Source: Aliiroseovarius subalbicans (lineage in GTDB: Bacteria; Pseudomonadota; Alphaproteobacteria; Rhodobacterales; Rhodobacteraceae). Taken from it: a stretch of DNA of 64,000 nt. The DNA is taken from contig NZ_JALBYQ010000001.1 of NCBI RefSeq assembly GCF_022678625.1, forward strand, positions 806,001 through 870,000, given 5' to 3'. The notes below the pieces were generated by a model. The model was not told the origin of the DNA. It saw only the letters and a list, made by a program, of their open reading frames with translations, and did not search any database. Positions 7,966 through 17,397 of this stretch are shown in pieces. Each line of letters begins with the position of its first letter. Position 1 is the stretch's first letter. The position numbers and the translations under genes are program-made.

Positions 7966-10761
7966 CTAGCGCCCCAGTGACCACCAGCCCTTTTTCTTGG
8001 GCTTGGGCTCCCCTTCGGGTTCTGCCGGGGCGCTTGCCACGACCGGTTCCGGTGTGGGCGTCGGCGACGCCACGGGGGCCGGTTCGGCGGCAACCGGTGC
8101 AGCAGTGGCGTCTGCCCCGTCGGTCTTTACCTTGGCCTTTGACGTGGTCGCCTTGCTCGACTTGGCAGTCGACGACTTGGTCGTCTTCTTCGTCGTCGTG
8201 CTGCGCGTGCGCGTGGTCTTCTTGGGCTTTTCCGCGTCCTCACCCGGGGTCTCATCGGTCGCTGTCGCGGCCTCTTCAGCCTTCTTCTTCGCCGTGCTGC
8301 GTGTGCGCGTGGCTTTCTTCGGCTTTTCCTCGGCGGTCTCTGCCTTGGTCTCTGCCGGGTCGGCCGCGTCTTTGGTCGCAGCCGCTTTCGCCTTGGACGA
8401 TGTCGACCGCGTTGATCGGGTCGAAGTCGTCTTGCGCGTGCGCGTGGTCTTCTTCGGGGCTTCGTCCGCATCACTTGCCTCGGCGGCCGGAGCGGCCTCC
8501 TCCTCGGCGGCCGCCTCGGCGGCCGGCGCGGGGTCGGCAGAAACGTCAGCTGTGGTTTCGCCGCTGGTGCCGTCTTCGGAGGTTGTCGCCTCGGTCTCAC
8601 CATTGGTGGTCGAGGACGAGGGCCGCCGGCGACGACGACGACGACGACGTTTCTTCGGCTTCGGCGTCTCGTCCCCGTCTTCCGACGGTTCGATCACTTC
8701 GGCCTCTACCACCTCGTCATCGATGTCGCTCATCAGCGAGGCATCGACCGACACGACCGGCGCGGATGCTTCCGGCACGGAACGCGTGGCGGTCTTGAAC
8801 TTCTCGATCGTGTAATCGGGCGAGATCAGGAACGGGTCGGCTTCGATCCGCACCGACAGACCATAACGGGCCTCGATCTGCGCGATGTGCTCACGCTTGT
8901 TATTCATCAGGAAGTTGACAATGCCGATCGGGGCCTTGACCAGAACCTCGCGCGACCGACGCCGCACGCCCTCTTCCTCCAGCTGACGCAGGATGTTGAG
9001 CGACAGGTTGTCGTCCGAGCGGATCAGACCGGTGCCGTGGCAATGGTTGCAGGGCTGGGTCGTCGCCTCGATCATGCCGGGGCGCAGGCGCTGGCGCGAC
9101 ATTTCCATCAGGCCAAAGCCGGAAATGCGGCCGACCTGGATGCGGGCGCGGTCGGTCTTGAGCTTGTCCTTGAACAGCTTTTCAACCTTGGCGTTGTTGC
9201 GCCGTTCTTCCATGTCGATGAAGTCGATCACGATCAACCCTGCCAGGTCGCGCAGACGAAGTTGGCGCGCAACCTCAGCGGCGGCCTCCAGGTTGGTCTT
9301 GGTCGCAGTGTCCTCGATCGAACCTTCTTTCGTGGCCCGGCCCGAGTTCACGTCGATCGCCACCAGGGCTTCGGTCACGCCGATCACGATATAGCCACCG
9401 GATTTCAGCTGCACGGTCGGATTGAACATGCCCGACAGATAGCTTTCGACCTGGTAGCGGGCGAACAGCGGCTGCGTGTCGGTGTAGTGTTTCACGTTCT
9501 TGGCGTGGGACGGCATGATCATTTTCATGAAGTCCTTGGCGGTGCGGTAGCCCACGTCGCCTTCCACGAACACTTCATCGATCTCGCGGTTGTACAGGTC
9601 GCGGATCGAGCGTTTGATCAGGTTGCCTTCTTCATAGATCTTCGCCGGCGCGATCGATTTCAGCGTCAGTTCGCGGATCTGTTCCCACAGTCGTTTGAGG
9701 TACTCATAGTCACGCTTGATCTCGGTCTTGGTGCGCTTTGCCCCTGCGGTCCGCACGATCAGACCGGCGCCATCGGGCACGTCGATCTCGTTGGCGATTT
9801 CCTTGAGCTTCTTGCGGTCGGCGGCATTGGTGATCTTGCGGCTGATGCCACCACCACGCGCGGTGTTGGGCATCAGGACACAGTAGCGACCGGCCAACGA
9901 CAGGTAGGTGGTCAGGGCGGCACCCTTGTTGCCACGCTCTTCTTTCACGACCTGAACCAGCAGGATCTGGCGGACCTTGATCACTTCCTGAATGCGGTAT
10001 TTCTTCGGGCGCGGCTTGCGGGGCGTGCGGATTTCCTCAGCCACGTCCTCTTCGGCAACGCTTTCGATCTGGTCGTCCTTTTCGGTCGGATCCAGGGGCG
10101 CGTCGTCCTCGTCGTCACCTGCGTCGTCATCCTCGGATGCGTCTTCAGCTGTCGCTTCTGCCTTTTGAACAAGCGCGTCCTCGGCTTTCGCCTGCTCCGC
10201 TGCGCCGTTCTCGGGCTCAACAACCGGGGTCTCTTCGACGAGATCCATCGGCGAATGGCCTTCATCCGGGTCGGTGCCAGCGTCGTTCAGCTCGATCACG
10301 TCCATGCTTTCGGGCGCGCCCTCAAGCTCTTTCGTCACAACGGCGTCCTGCGATTTGGCCTCTTCAGCCTTGGTCGTGTCAGTGTTGACGCCATCCGTTC
10401 TGGGCTTGGAGCGCGAGCGTGACCGGCGGCGGCGCGACTTGGGCTTTTCATCCTCTTCGGCCTGCGCCTTGGCATAGGCGCGTTCTTCTGCCATCAGCGC
10501 TTCGCGGTCGGCCACGGGGATTTGGTAGTAATCCGGGTGGATTTCTGAGAACGCCAGGAAACCGTGGCGGTTGCCGCCATAGTCAACGAACGCCGCTTGA
10601 AGCGACGGTTCGACCCGCGTGACTTTTGCCAGATAAATGTTACCAGCTAGCTGGCGTTTGTTTTCCGATTCAAAGTCGAATTCCTCAACTTTGTTTCCGT
10701 CGACCACCACGACGCGGGTTTCTTCCGCGTGGGTGGCATCGATAAGCATCTTCTTTGCCAT
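7966..10761 (-). CDS. rne: Ribonuclease E
   Basis: Endoribonuclease E, the scaffold of the RNA degradosome. It opens MAKKMLIDATHAEETRVVVV, the usual alphaproteobacterial start; a GTG five codons upstream is also in frame. The S1 domain is split by a long acidic/basic insertion (roughly residues 95-260), as in other alphaproteobacteria. The DNase I-like catalytic core has AIDVNSGRATKEGSIEDTA and LAGLIVIDFIDME, holding the two metal-binding aspartates. The zinc-link is CNHCHGTG. The C-terminal third is disordered and Ala/Lys/Thr-rich, with three copies of a KPKK(A/T)TRTR module (the first slightly divergent), and ends PKKKGWWSLGR. A 455-bp leader precedes it. Confidence 0.97.
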   Translation of the reverse strand: MAKKMLIDATHAEETRVVVVDGNKVEEFDFESENKRQLAGNIYLAKVTRVEPSLQAAFVDYGGNRHGFLAFSEIHPDYYQIPVADREALMAEERAYAKAQAEEDEKPKSRRRRSRSRSKPRTDGVNTDTTKAEEAKSQDAVVTKELEGAPESMDVIELNDAGTDPDEGHSPMDLVEETPVVEPENGAAEQAKAEDALVQKAEATAEDASEDDDAGDDEDDAPLDPTEKDDQIESVAEEDVAEEIRTPRKPRPKKYRIQEVIKVRQILLVQVVKEERGNKGAALTTYLSLAGRYCVLMPNTARGGGISRKITNAADRKKLKEIANEIDVPDGAGLIVRTAGAKRTKTEIKRDYEYLKRLWEQIRELTLKSIAPAKIYEEGNLIKRSIRDLYNREIDEVFVEGDVGYRTAKDFMKMIMPSHAKNVKHYTDTQPLFARYQVESYLSGMFNPTVQLKSGGYIVIGVTEALVAIDVNSGRATKEGSIEDTATKTNLEAAAEVARQLRLRDLAGLIVIDFIDMEERRNNAKVEKLFKDKLKTDRARIQVGRISGFGLMEMSRQRLRPGMIEATTQPCNHCHGTGLIRSDDNLSLNILRQLEEEGVRRRSREVLVKAPIGIVNFLMNNKREHIAQIEARYGLSVRIEADPFLISPDYTIEKFKTATRSVPEASAPVVSVDASLMSDIDDEVVEAEVIEPSEDGDETPKPKKRRRRRRRRRPSSSTTNGETEATTSEDGTSGETTADVSADPAPAAEAAAEEEAAPAAEASDADEAPKKTTRTRKTTSTRSTRSTSSKAKAAATKDAADPAETKAETAEEKPKKATRTRSTAKKKAEEAATATDETPGEDAEKPKKTTRTRSTTTKKTTKSSTAKSSKATTSKAKVKTDGADATAAPVAAEPAPVASPTPTPEPVVASAPAEPEGEPKPKKKGWWSLGR

Positions 10762-11216
10762 GTTGTCCAATCGCACCGGAACCGGGCGCCTCCCTTGGTG
10801 GGGAGGTTGCTGAATTCGGGTGACTTGTCAGGGCGAAAGACGCCGCGGCGTTCGGCACGGGTATCGCGGGCCCTTGGACCCCGACCTTGTGCTGCTCGAA
10901 CCTCTCGCGCGTCATCGCGTTTCTTCTCCGGCATCGTCTTCGATGCCCATTCCGGCCCCTTGTGAGGGCGCGTTCACGACCCGGTCTGTATCAGACGCGG
11001 GCAATCTCTCTGGCCTTGCGGCCTTCTCTGTCTGGATCCGATGCGGCGCGGTGCGCCTTCACCCGGGTCCGAAAACAGCGAAACTTTTCGACGGGCACGA
11101 CAATCACGTGCGATCAACCGTCTGGGTTGAACATAAGGGCTGACCCCCGCCAATGACAATGGCGAAAATGCCCAAATGCACATTCGCCGTGCATCAAAGG
11201 CGGCAAAGATGAAGGA
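10762..11216 (-). promoter_or_regulatory. Long leader/intergenic region upstream of rne
   Basis: This is 455 bp between the PBP1A stop and the rne start, both on the minus strand. I see no convincing gene in it. It holds a perfect 6-bp hairpin (10789-10794 with 10801-10806) about 28 bp before the rne ATG, whose 3' arm reads as a purine-rich GGGAGG on the rne strand. It also has a GC-rich palindrome near 11045-11057, and an ATGCAC/GTGCAT inverted repeat at 11176-11194 just after mrcA that may be a weak terminator. RNase E mRNAs are autoregulated through structured leaders in enterobacteria; that role here is inference. Confidence 0.4.
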
Positions 11217-13757
11217 TCAGTAAAGGCCGCCTGAGGACAGCGAGCCGAAATCGGCCTTGTCGGGGATGGCCACAACCTCTCCGTCCGAGGTCACCACTTC
11301 GGTGGTCGCGCCGCCTTCACCCGGCAGGAACAGGGGGAGGTTCGCCCCCATCGCAAAGCCACCGTCGAACATGACGCCGAACAGCGGCTCTTCGCCGTCG
11401 CGGAAATACTCGGCCACCACATGGTCGCCGCTGGCGCTGTCAGGCAGGCGTGCACCAGAAAAGCGATCGATCTTGATGAAATGCCCCCCTGGCGGAATGC
11501 GGAAATCCCCCGAGCCAAATTCTTCGATCGCGTCTTTCATGAAGGTGTTGAACACCGGGCCGCACATGCCGCCACCAGACGCCCCAGGCATCGTGCGGGG
11601 GCGGTCATAGCCGATATAACAACCGGCCACGATGTTCGAGGTGAAGCCGACGAACCAGACGTCCTTGCCATCATTCGTGGTGCCGGTCTTGCCGGCGGTG
11701 GGCACGCCCAGGTTCACGGTTCTTGATGCGGTGCCGCGTTGGACAACGCCGCGCATCATCGAGGTCAGCTGATAAGCGGTGATCGCATCCATCACGCGTT
11801 CACGGTCCGACACGATGCGCGGCCCCTGCCCGCCCGCGAGCGACGCGGTCTGGCAATCGTCACAAACGCGCTGATCGTGGCGATAAATCGTCTTGCCCCA
11901 GCGGTCCTGCACCCGGTCAACAAGGGTGGGCTCCACCCGTTCACCGCCATTGGCAAACATCGCATAGGCTGCGACCATCTTGAACAGAGTGGTCTCCTCG
12001 GACCCCAGAGAGTTGGCCAGGAACGGGTTCATCCGTTCATAAACCCCAAAGCGTTCGGCATATTCGGCCACGGTTTCCATGCCGATCTCCTGCGCCAGGC
12101 GCACGGTCATCAGGTTCCGCGATTGTTCAATCCCGGTGCGCAAAGGCGTCGGTCCATAGAATTGGTTCGAGGCATTCTTCGGCCGCCAGATCTTTCCGCC
12201 GCTCTCCACTTCGATCGGCGCATCGATCACGATCGTGGCCGGGCTGAAGCCGCTATCCAATGCGGCGGCATAGACGAATGGCTTGAAGCTTGACCCGGGC
12301 TGGCGCGTTGCCTGCGTGGCACGGTTGAACACCGAATGCTGATAGCTAAAGCCGCCCTGCATCGCAATCACACGGCCGGTATTCACGTCCATCGCCATGA
12401 ACCCGCCCTGAACCAACGGCACCTGCCGCAGGGTCCAGCGAATGAAGCTGCCGTCGCTGTCCTTGGTCATCGCGCGCACATGCACGACCTCGCCGACCCG
12501 CAAAAGGTCACCCGCGACGCGTGCCTTGCGGCCCACGCTGTCGCTTTCCGTGTCGTAGCGGCGCGCCCAGGTCACGTCCTTGGCAGGGATCCAGTGACCG
12601 TCGTCGTCATTCTCGACGCCCTCAATACCGATGCGCGCGTCCTGGCTGCCGATCTCAAGCACCACCGCAACATGCCAGCCGGCGATATCGCGCGGCATCT
12701 TCACCTCGGCCAGTGCGGCGCGCCAAGTGGCTTCGTCCGCCATCTGCGCCTCGCTCAGCGCCTCGCCGGTCGGGCGCCAGACGCCGCGGCTGCGGTCGTA
12801 TTTCTCAAGTCCCGCGCGCAGCGACGCGGCGGCCTTCAACTGCAAGTCCTGGTCTACCGTGGCGCGGATCGACAGGCCGCCGTTGAAAAACTCTTCTTCG
12901 CCGAAGTTGCGGCTGAGCTGGCGGCGAATTTCATCGGTGAAATAATCGCGCGACGGCATGGTGGAGCGGAACGAGGCCATGTCGCCGGTCTGCACCGTGC
13001 GGATCGGCGTCGCCAACGCCGCGTCATAGGCGGCGCGGTCAACATAGCCGTTCTCGAACATCTCTTCGAGCACATAGTTACGCCGTTTCAGCGCCTCGTC
13101 GTAATTGTTCGCGGGGTTGTAGCTATAGGGCGCTTTCGGGTGAATCGCGAGAAACGCGGCCTCTTCCGGCGTCAGGTCCTCAAGCAATTTGTTGAAGTAA
13201 CTCTGCGCCGCCGCCGCCACGCCGAAGCTGCGCACGCCCAAGTCGATCTCATTCAGATACAAGGCCAGGATTTCATCCTTGGACAAAGCGCCTTCCAGAC
13301 GCACTGACAGGATCAGTTCCTTGATCTTGCGCTCGGCCTTACGATCCGACGACAGCAGGAAATTCTTCACCACCTGTTGCGGGATGGTGGACGCACCGCG
13401 CAGTCGCCCGCCGCGCAGTGCCTCAAGCGCTGCCGCCACCATGCCGCGCGGGTCAAACCCTTGGTGTGAATAGAAATTCTTGTCCTCGGCCGAGATGAAG
13501 GCGTGTTTCACCAAGTCCGGGATCTGTTCAGGCGGCGTATACAGGCGCCGTTCGCGGGCGAATTCGTCCATCAGGCGGCCTTCGCCTGAATAAATTCGGC
13601 TGATCGTCGCCGGAGTATAGCTGGACAACTGTTCGTGGCTCGGCAGGTCCTGGGAATAGGTCCAGAACACGGCGCCGACCATCAAGACACCCATGACTGC
13701 CGCCAGGGTGATCCATGTAAAGATCGAGCCAAAAAAGCCTAGGATGAAACGGACCAC
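11217..13757 (-). CDS. mrcA: Penicillin-binding protein 1A (bifunctional transglycosylase/transpeptidase)
   Basis: Class A PBP for peptidoglycan synthesis, anchored by one N-terminal helix (about residues 1-30) with the rest periplasmic. The glycosyltransferase domain shows ISAEDKNFYSHQGFDPRG and GASTIPQQVVKNFLL. The transpeptidase domain shows TRQPGSSFKPF (active serine near residue 490), the SRN triad member in EQSRNLMTV, and KTGTTNDGKD. I chose the GTG at 13757 because it gives the common Roseobacter start VVRFILGFFGSIF and is preceded by a G-rich ribosome-binding stretch. The frame also has a TTG at 13814. An OB-like insertion lies between the two enzymatic domains. Confidence 0.95.
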   Translation of the reverse strand: MVRFILGFFGSIFTWITLAAVMGVLMVGAVFWTYSQDLPSHEQLSSYTPATISRIYSGEGRLMDEFARERRLYTPPEQIPDLVKHAFISAEDKNFYSHQGFDPRGMVAAALEALRGGRLRGASTIPQQVVKNFLLSSDRKAERKIKELILSVRLEGALSKDEILALYLNEIDLGVRSFGVAAAAQSYFNKLLEDLTPEEAAFLAIHPKAPYSYNPANNYDEALKRRNYVLEEMFENGYVDRAAYDAALATPIRTVQTGDMASFRSTMPSRDYFTDEIRRQLSRNFGEEEFFNGGLSIRATVDQDLQLKAAASLRAGLEKYDRSRGVWRPTGEALSEAQMADEATWRAALAEVKMPRDIAGWHVAVVLEIGSQDARIGIEGVENDDDGHWIPAKDVTWARRYDTESDSVGRKARVAGDLLRVGEVVHVRAMTKDSDGSFIRWTLRQVPLVQGGFMAMDVNTGRVIAMQGGFSYQHSVFNRATQATRQPGSSFKPFVYAAALDSGFSPATIVIDAPIEVESGGKIWRPKNASNQFYGPTPLRTGIEQSRNLMTVRLAQEIGMETVAEYAERFGVYERMNPFLANSLGSEETTLFKMVAAYAMFANGGERVEPTLVDRVQDRWGKTIYRHDQRVCDDCQTASLAGGQGPRIVSDRERVMDAITAYQLTSMMRGVVQRGTASRTVNLGVPTAGKTGTTNDGKDVWFVGFTSNIVAGCYIGYDRPRTMPGASGGGMCGPVFNTFMKDAIEEFGSGDFRIPPGGHFIKIDRFSGARLPDSASGDHVVAEYFRDGEEPLFGVMFDGGFAMGANLPLFLPGEGGATTEVVTSDGEVVAIPDKADFGSLSSGGLY

Positions 13758-13910
13758 GCGCGCCCCCGAAAACCAAACCGTTCCCCCTATATCGGGATGA
13801 GGGTGGGCGGTCAAAACCCCATATTGTGAATTTCGGCGTTTTCACGCCGTTTTTCGCGCCGGCGTGACCTTCCCGCTTGTGGGTGCTCACCGGGCTGCTA
13901 GGCAGGAGCC

Positions 13911-14507
13911 ATGACCCCAGACAGTATCCTGACCACCTATGACCACGTTGCCGACGGTTTCGACCGGCGCCGCGACCGCACCCTGTTCGAACGTAAATGG
14001 CTGGACCGGCTGTTGGCCCATGCGCCTGGGCGGCGTGTGCTGGACCTGGGCTGTGGCCCTGGCCGACCGATCGCGGCTTACCTGAGCGACCGACGCTGCG
14101 AGGTGACGGGCGTGGATGGCGCCTCGGCGATGGTGGCGCTGTTTCGACATAACCTGCCACGCGCCACGGCTGTCCATGCGGACATGCGCGGGTTGAAGTT
14201 GAAGGCGGTTTTCGACGTGATTTTAGCCTGGAACAGCTTTTTCCACCTGTCTGCTGACGATCAGCGGGGCATGTTTGCCACCTTCGCGGCCCATGCGGCG
14301 CCGCGCGCGGTGCTGATGTTCACCTCAGGCCCCAGCGAAGGCGAAGCGATTGGTGAGGTCGAAGGCGAAAGCGTCTTTCACGCCAGTCTGTCGCCCGACG
14401 AATACCGCAAGCTGATGATCGACGCAGGCTTTGCCCCGATCGCCTTTGTGCCCGAAGACCCGGAATGCCAGGGCCATTCGATCTGGCTGGCACGATACAT
14501 GGGGTAA
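13911..14507 (+). CDS. Class I SAM-dependent methyltransferase
   Basis: A 198-residue cytosolic methyltransferase of the Rossmann class. Motif I is VLDLGCGPGRPIAAYL, followed by the acidic residue closing strand two in VTGVDGASAM, and an ADMRGLKLKAVFDVILAWNSFFHL stretch covers motifs II and III. The protein contains no substrate-binding domain beyond the core, so the methyl acceptor cannot be named. It is divergent from mrcA and convergent with the fumarylacetoacetase-family gene, ending 13 bp from it, and seems to be a single-gene unit. Confidence 0.85.
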   Translation: MTPDSILTTYDHVADGFDRRRDRTLFERKWLDRLLAHAPGRRVLDLGCGPGRPIAAYLSDRRCEVTGVDGASAMVALFRHNLPRATAVHADMRGLKLKAVFDVILAWNSFFHLSADDQRGMFATFAAHAAPRAVLMFTSGPSEGEAIGEVEGESVFHASLSPDEYRKLMIDAGFAPIAFVPEDPECQGHSIWLARYMG

Positions 14508-14519
14508 AACAGTGTTCGA

Positions 14520-15347
14520 TCAGTCAGAGATGACCTGACTGCGCTGTGACCCTAGCCGTTCGATTGTCAATTCGACCACATCGCCTTCTTTCAGAAACGT
14601 CTGCGGCCGCTTGGCCATGCCGACACCCGGAGGGGTGCCGGTGGCAATGATGTCGCCAGGATGCAACGTCATCATCTGGCTGAGATAGCTGATCACGTGA
14701 CCCACCGGAAAAACCATCCGCGCGGTGTTCCCGGTCTGCATGCGCTTGCCGTTCACGTCCAGCGACATGTCCAGATCCTGCGGATCGCCGACCTCGTCCG
14801 GTGTCACCAGCCAGGGGCCGATCGGGCCGTAGGTGTCGCAGCTTTTGCCCTTTGTCCACTGGCCCGCGCGTTCGATCTGATATTCCCGCTCGGACACGTC
14901 ATTGACCACGGTATAGCCCGCGATGTGATCCATCGCCTCATCCGCATCGACGTATTTCGCCGCCTTGCCGATGACCACACCCAATTCGACCTCCCAATCG
15001 GTCTTTACGGACCCGCGCGGCAGGCTGATCGGGTCCGTGGGACCGACAATTGCCGATGTGGCTTTGTGAAACAGGATCGGCTCGGGTGGCGGCTCCATAC
15101 CAGCCTCGGCGGCATGGTCGGTAAAGTTCAGGCCGATGCACAGAAACTTGCCCACCCCGGCAATCGGCGGACCTAGGCGCGGATTGCCGTCGACCAGCGG
15201 CAGCTTTTCGGGCTTCACCTTCGGCAACGCGCCCAGCACGTCGCCCGAAAGTTCATCAATCACACCAGACAGGTCGCGCACGCCCCCTGCCCCGTCCAGA
15301 ACGCCGGGCTTTTCCGCCCCGGCCTCTCCATACCGCACGAACCGCAT
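14520..15347 (-). CDS. Fumarylacetoacetate hydrolase family protein
   Basis: A 275-residue enzyme of the FAH superfamily, which includes fumarylpyruvate and acylpyruvate hydrolases, ureidoglycolate lyases and oxaloacetate decarboxylases. Conserved blocks are FLCIGLNFTDHAAEAGM, DWEVELGVVIGKAAK (acidic metal ligands), YTVVNDVSEREYQ and GDIIATGTPPGVG. The start at 15347 follows AAAGGAGGGTCAC, an excellent Shine-Dalgarno; the frame is open 54 bases further upstream. The exact substrate is not determinable, and no pathway partner is adjacent. Confidence 0.88.
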   Translation of the reverse strand: MRFVRYGEAGAEKPGVLDGAGGVRDLSGVIDELSGDVLGALPKVKPEKLPLVDGNPRLGPPIAGVGKFLCIGLNFTDHAAEAGMEPPPEPILFHKATSAIVGPTDPISLPRGSVKTDWEVELGVVIGKAAKYVDADEAMDHIAGYTVVNDVSEREYQIERAGQWTKGKSCDTYGPIGPWLVTPDEVGDPQDLDMSLDVNGKRMQTGNTARMVFPVGHVISYLSQMMTLHPGDIIATGTPPGVGMAKRPQTFLKEGDVVELTIERLGSQRSQVISD

Positions 15348-15446
15348 GTGACCCTCCTTTGTTGGCCCAACACTAGACCTCGCAGTGGTGATTGCAACCA
15401 CCTCGCGCCCGCCCTATGTCTTGGCAACATCTTTAAAGGAGTTCCC

Positions 15447-17264
15447 ATGCGCAATCAGCCCCTCTTCGACGCCAATGCCACCCTTGGAGGTGATGCTTTC
15501 GGTGACCTGCCGGAATGGGACCTGACGGACCTTTATGCCGCCCCCGACGCGCCGGAACTGGCGCGTGATCTGGCCTGGCTGGAAACCGCCTGTGCCGATT
15601 TCGCGGGCGCGTATGAGGGCAATCTGGCCGGGCTGGACGCAGGTGCAATGCTGCGCGTCGTACAGGAATATGAGCAGATTGACCTGATCGCCGGGCGCAT
15701 CATGTCCTTTGCGGGCCTGCGCTATTATCAGAACACCACGGACGCCGACCGGGCGCAGTTCCTGCAAAACTGCCAGGAACAAATCACCGATTTCACCGCG
15801 CCCTTGGTGTTCTATTCGCTGGAAGTGAACCGGATCGAAGACGACAAGCTGGACGCGCTGTTTGGCGCAAATGCCGACCTTGCGCGTTACAAACCGATCT
15901 TTGACCGCCTGCGCGCGATGCGGCCGCATCAGCTGTCGGATGAATTGGAGCGTTTTCTGCACGACCAGTCCACCGTCGGCGCCGCCGCCTGGAACAAGCT
16001 GTTCGACGAAACCATCGCCGGGCTGATGTTCACGGTGGACGGCGAAGAGATGAACCTTGAGGCTTGCCTGAATTTCCTGACCGACCCTGACCGCGCCAAG
16101 CGCGAGGCGGCCAGCCATGAACTGGCGCGGGTGTTTGGCGATAACGTGCGGCTGTTTGCCCGCGTGCACAACACGCTGGCCAAGGAAAAAGAGGTCGAGG
16201 ACCGCTGGCGCAAGATGCCCGCGCCGCAGACCGGCCGCCACCTGGCCAACCACGTCGAGGCCGAGGTGGTCGAGGCGCTGCGCGACGCGGTGGTGAAGGC
16301 CTATCCCAAGCTCAGCCACCGGTATTATGAGCTCAAGCGTAAATGGCTGGGGCTGGACGTGATGCAGACCTGGGACCGCAACGCGCCCTTGCCGATGGAA
16401 GACACCAGCGTGGTGGACTGGGACCAGGCCACCAAGACGGTGATGGACGCCTATGGCGCCTTTGACCCGGAAATGGCCAAGCTGGCCGAGCCGTTCTTCA
16501 CCAAGGGCTGGATCGACGCGGGTGTGAAGCCCGGCAAGGCGCCCGGTGCCTTCGCCCATCCGACGGTGACCAACGTGCACCCTTACGTGATGCTGAACTA
16601 CCTGGGCAAACCGCGCGACGTGATGACGCTGGCGCATGAATTGGGCCACGGCGTGCACCAGGTGCTGGCCGCCGACCAGGGCGAGCTTTTGTCCTCGACC
16701 CCGCTGACGCTGGCCGAAACCGCCTCGGTGTTCGGGGAAATGCTGACCTTCCGCAAGCTTCTGGATGCCACCGACGACCCGGCGCAGAAAAAGGTGCTTC
16801 TGGCCGGCAAGGTCGAGGACATGATCAACACCGTCGTGCGCCAGATCGCGTTCTATGACTTCGAATGCAAGCTGCACGCCGCCCGCGCCGAAGGAGAGCT
16901 GACGCCCGAGGGCATCAACGCGCTGTGGATGTCGGTGCAGGCCGAAAGCCTGGGCCCGGCGTTCGAGTTCCAGCCCGGGTATGAAACCTTCTGGGCCTAT
17001 ATCCCGCATTTCGTGCATTCGCCCTTCTACGTCTATGCCTATGCCTTCGGTGACGGGCTGGTGAACGCGCTTTACGCGGTTTATCAGGAGGGCGACGCGG
17101 ATTTCGTGCCGAAATACTTCGACATGCTGCGCGCGGGCGGATCCAAGCACCATTCCGAACTGTTGGCCCCCTTCGGCCTGGACGCCTCGGACCCCAAGTT
17201 CTGGGACAAGGGCCTGAGCATGATCTCGGGCTTCATTGATGAGCTGGAAGCGATGGAAGGGTAA
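15447..17264 (+). CDS. pepF: Oligoendopeptidase F (M3 metallopeptidase)
   Basis: A 605-residue cytosolic zinc peptidase of family M3, degrading short peptides. The zinc site HELGH begins at residue 397 in LAHELGHGVHQV, and the downstream glutamate ligand lies in the TLAETASVFGEML segment. The C-terminal half contains FHSP-type substrate-binding elements (HFVHSPFYVYAYAFGD). The start at 15447 is preceded by AAAGGAG at ideal spacing; the open frame reaches back to 15348 without a signal. It is divergent from the FAH-family gene and ends at a strong terminator. Confidence 0.95.
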   Translation: MRNQPLFDANATLGGDAFGDLPEWDLTDLYAAPDAPELARDLAWLETACADFAGAYEGNLAGLDAGAMLRVVQEYEQIDLIAGRIMSFAGLRYYQNTTDADRAQFLQNCQEQITDFTAPLVFYSLEVNRIEDDKLDALFGANADLARYKPIFDRLRAMRPHQLSDELERFLHDQSTVGAAAWNKLFDETIAGLMFTVDGEEMNLEACLNFLTDPDRAKREAASHELARVFGDNVRLFARVHNTLAKEKEVEDRWRKMPAPQTGRHLANHVEAEVVEALRDAVVKAYPKLSHRYYELKRKWLGLDVMQTWDRNAPLPMEDTSVVDWDQATKTVMDAYGAFDPEMAKLAEPFFTKGWIDAGVKPGKAPGAFAHPTVTNVHPYVMLNYLGKPRDVMTLAHELGHGVHQVLAADQGELLSSTPLTLAETASVFGEMLTFRKLLDATDDPAQKKVLLAGKVEDMINTVVRQIAFYDFECKLHAARAEGELTPEGINALWMSVQAESLGPAFEFQPGYETFWAYIPHFVHSPFYVYAYAFGDGLVNALYAVYQEGDADFVPKYFDMLRAGGSKHHSELLAPFGLDASDPKFWDKGLSMISGFIDELEAMEG

Positions 17265-17272
17265 GGATTGAT

Positions 17273-17304
17273 CGCACACCGGGTTCATCGCGGCCCGGTG
17301 TGCG
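17273..17304. terminator. Intrinsic terminator after pepF
   Basis: A perfect 11-bp inverted repeat (17273-17283 with 17294-17304) has a 10-base loop and starts 8 bp after the pepF stop, with a short T-containing tail. It lies between convergent pepF and the LysR gene. Confidence 0.72.
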
Positions 17305-17397
17305 TTATGTAAGACGAAGCGGCCGTACGGCGTTCAACGAACCGCGGCGGCTCCCTGCTTGAAGTCGTCCTCTACGGGGAAGTTTGTCGGCGGCCCT

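Noticed and set aside
8887-10422. 511-codon open frame on the plus strand opposite rne
   Set aside because: It is the antisense shadow of a confidently identified RNase E, has histidine/arginine-rich composition and no ribosome-binding site.
15414-17288. 624-codon open frame antisense to pepF
   Set aside because: Long antisense frames are common in GC-rich DNA; the plus-strand pepF has a full metalloprotease motif and a proper Shine-Dalgarno.
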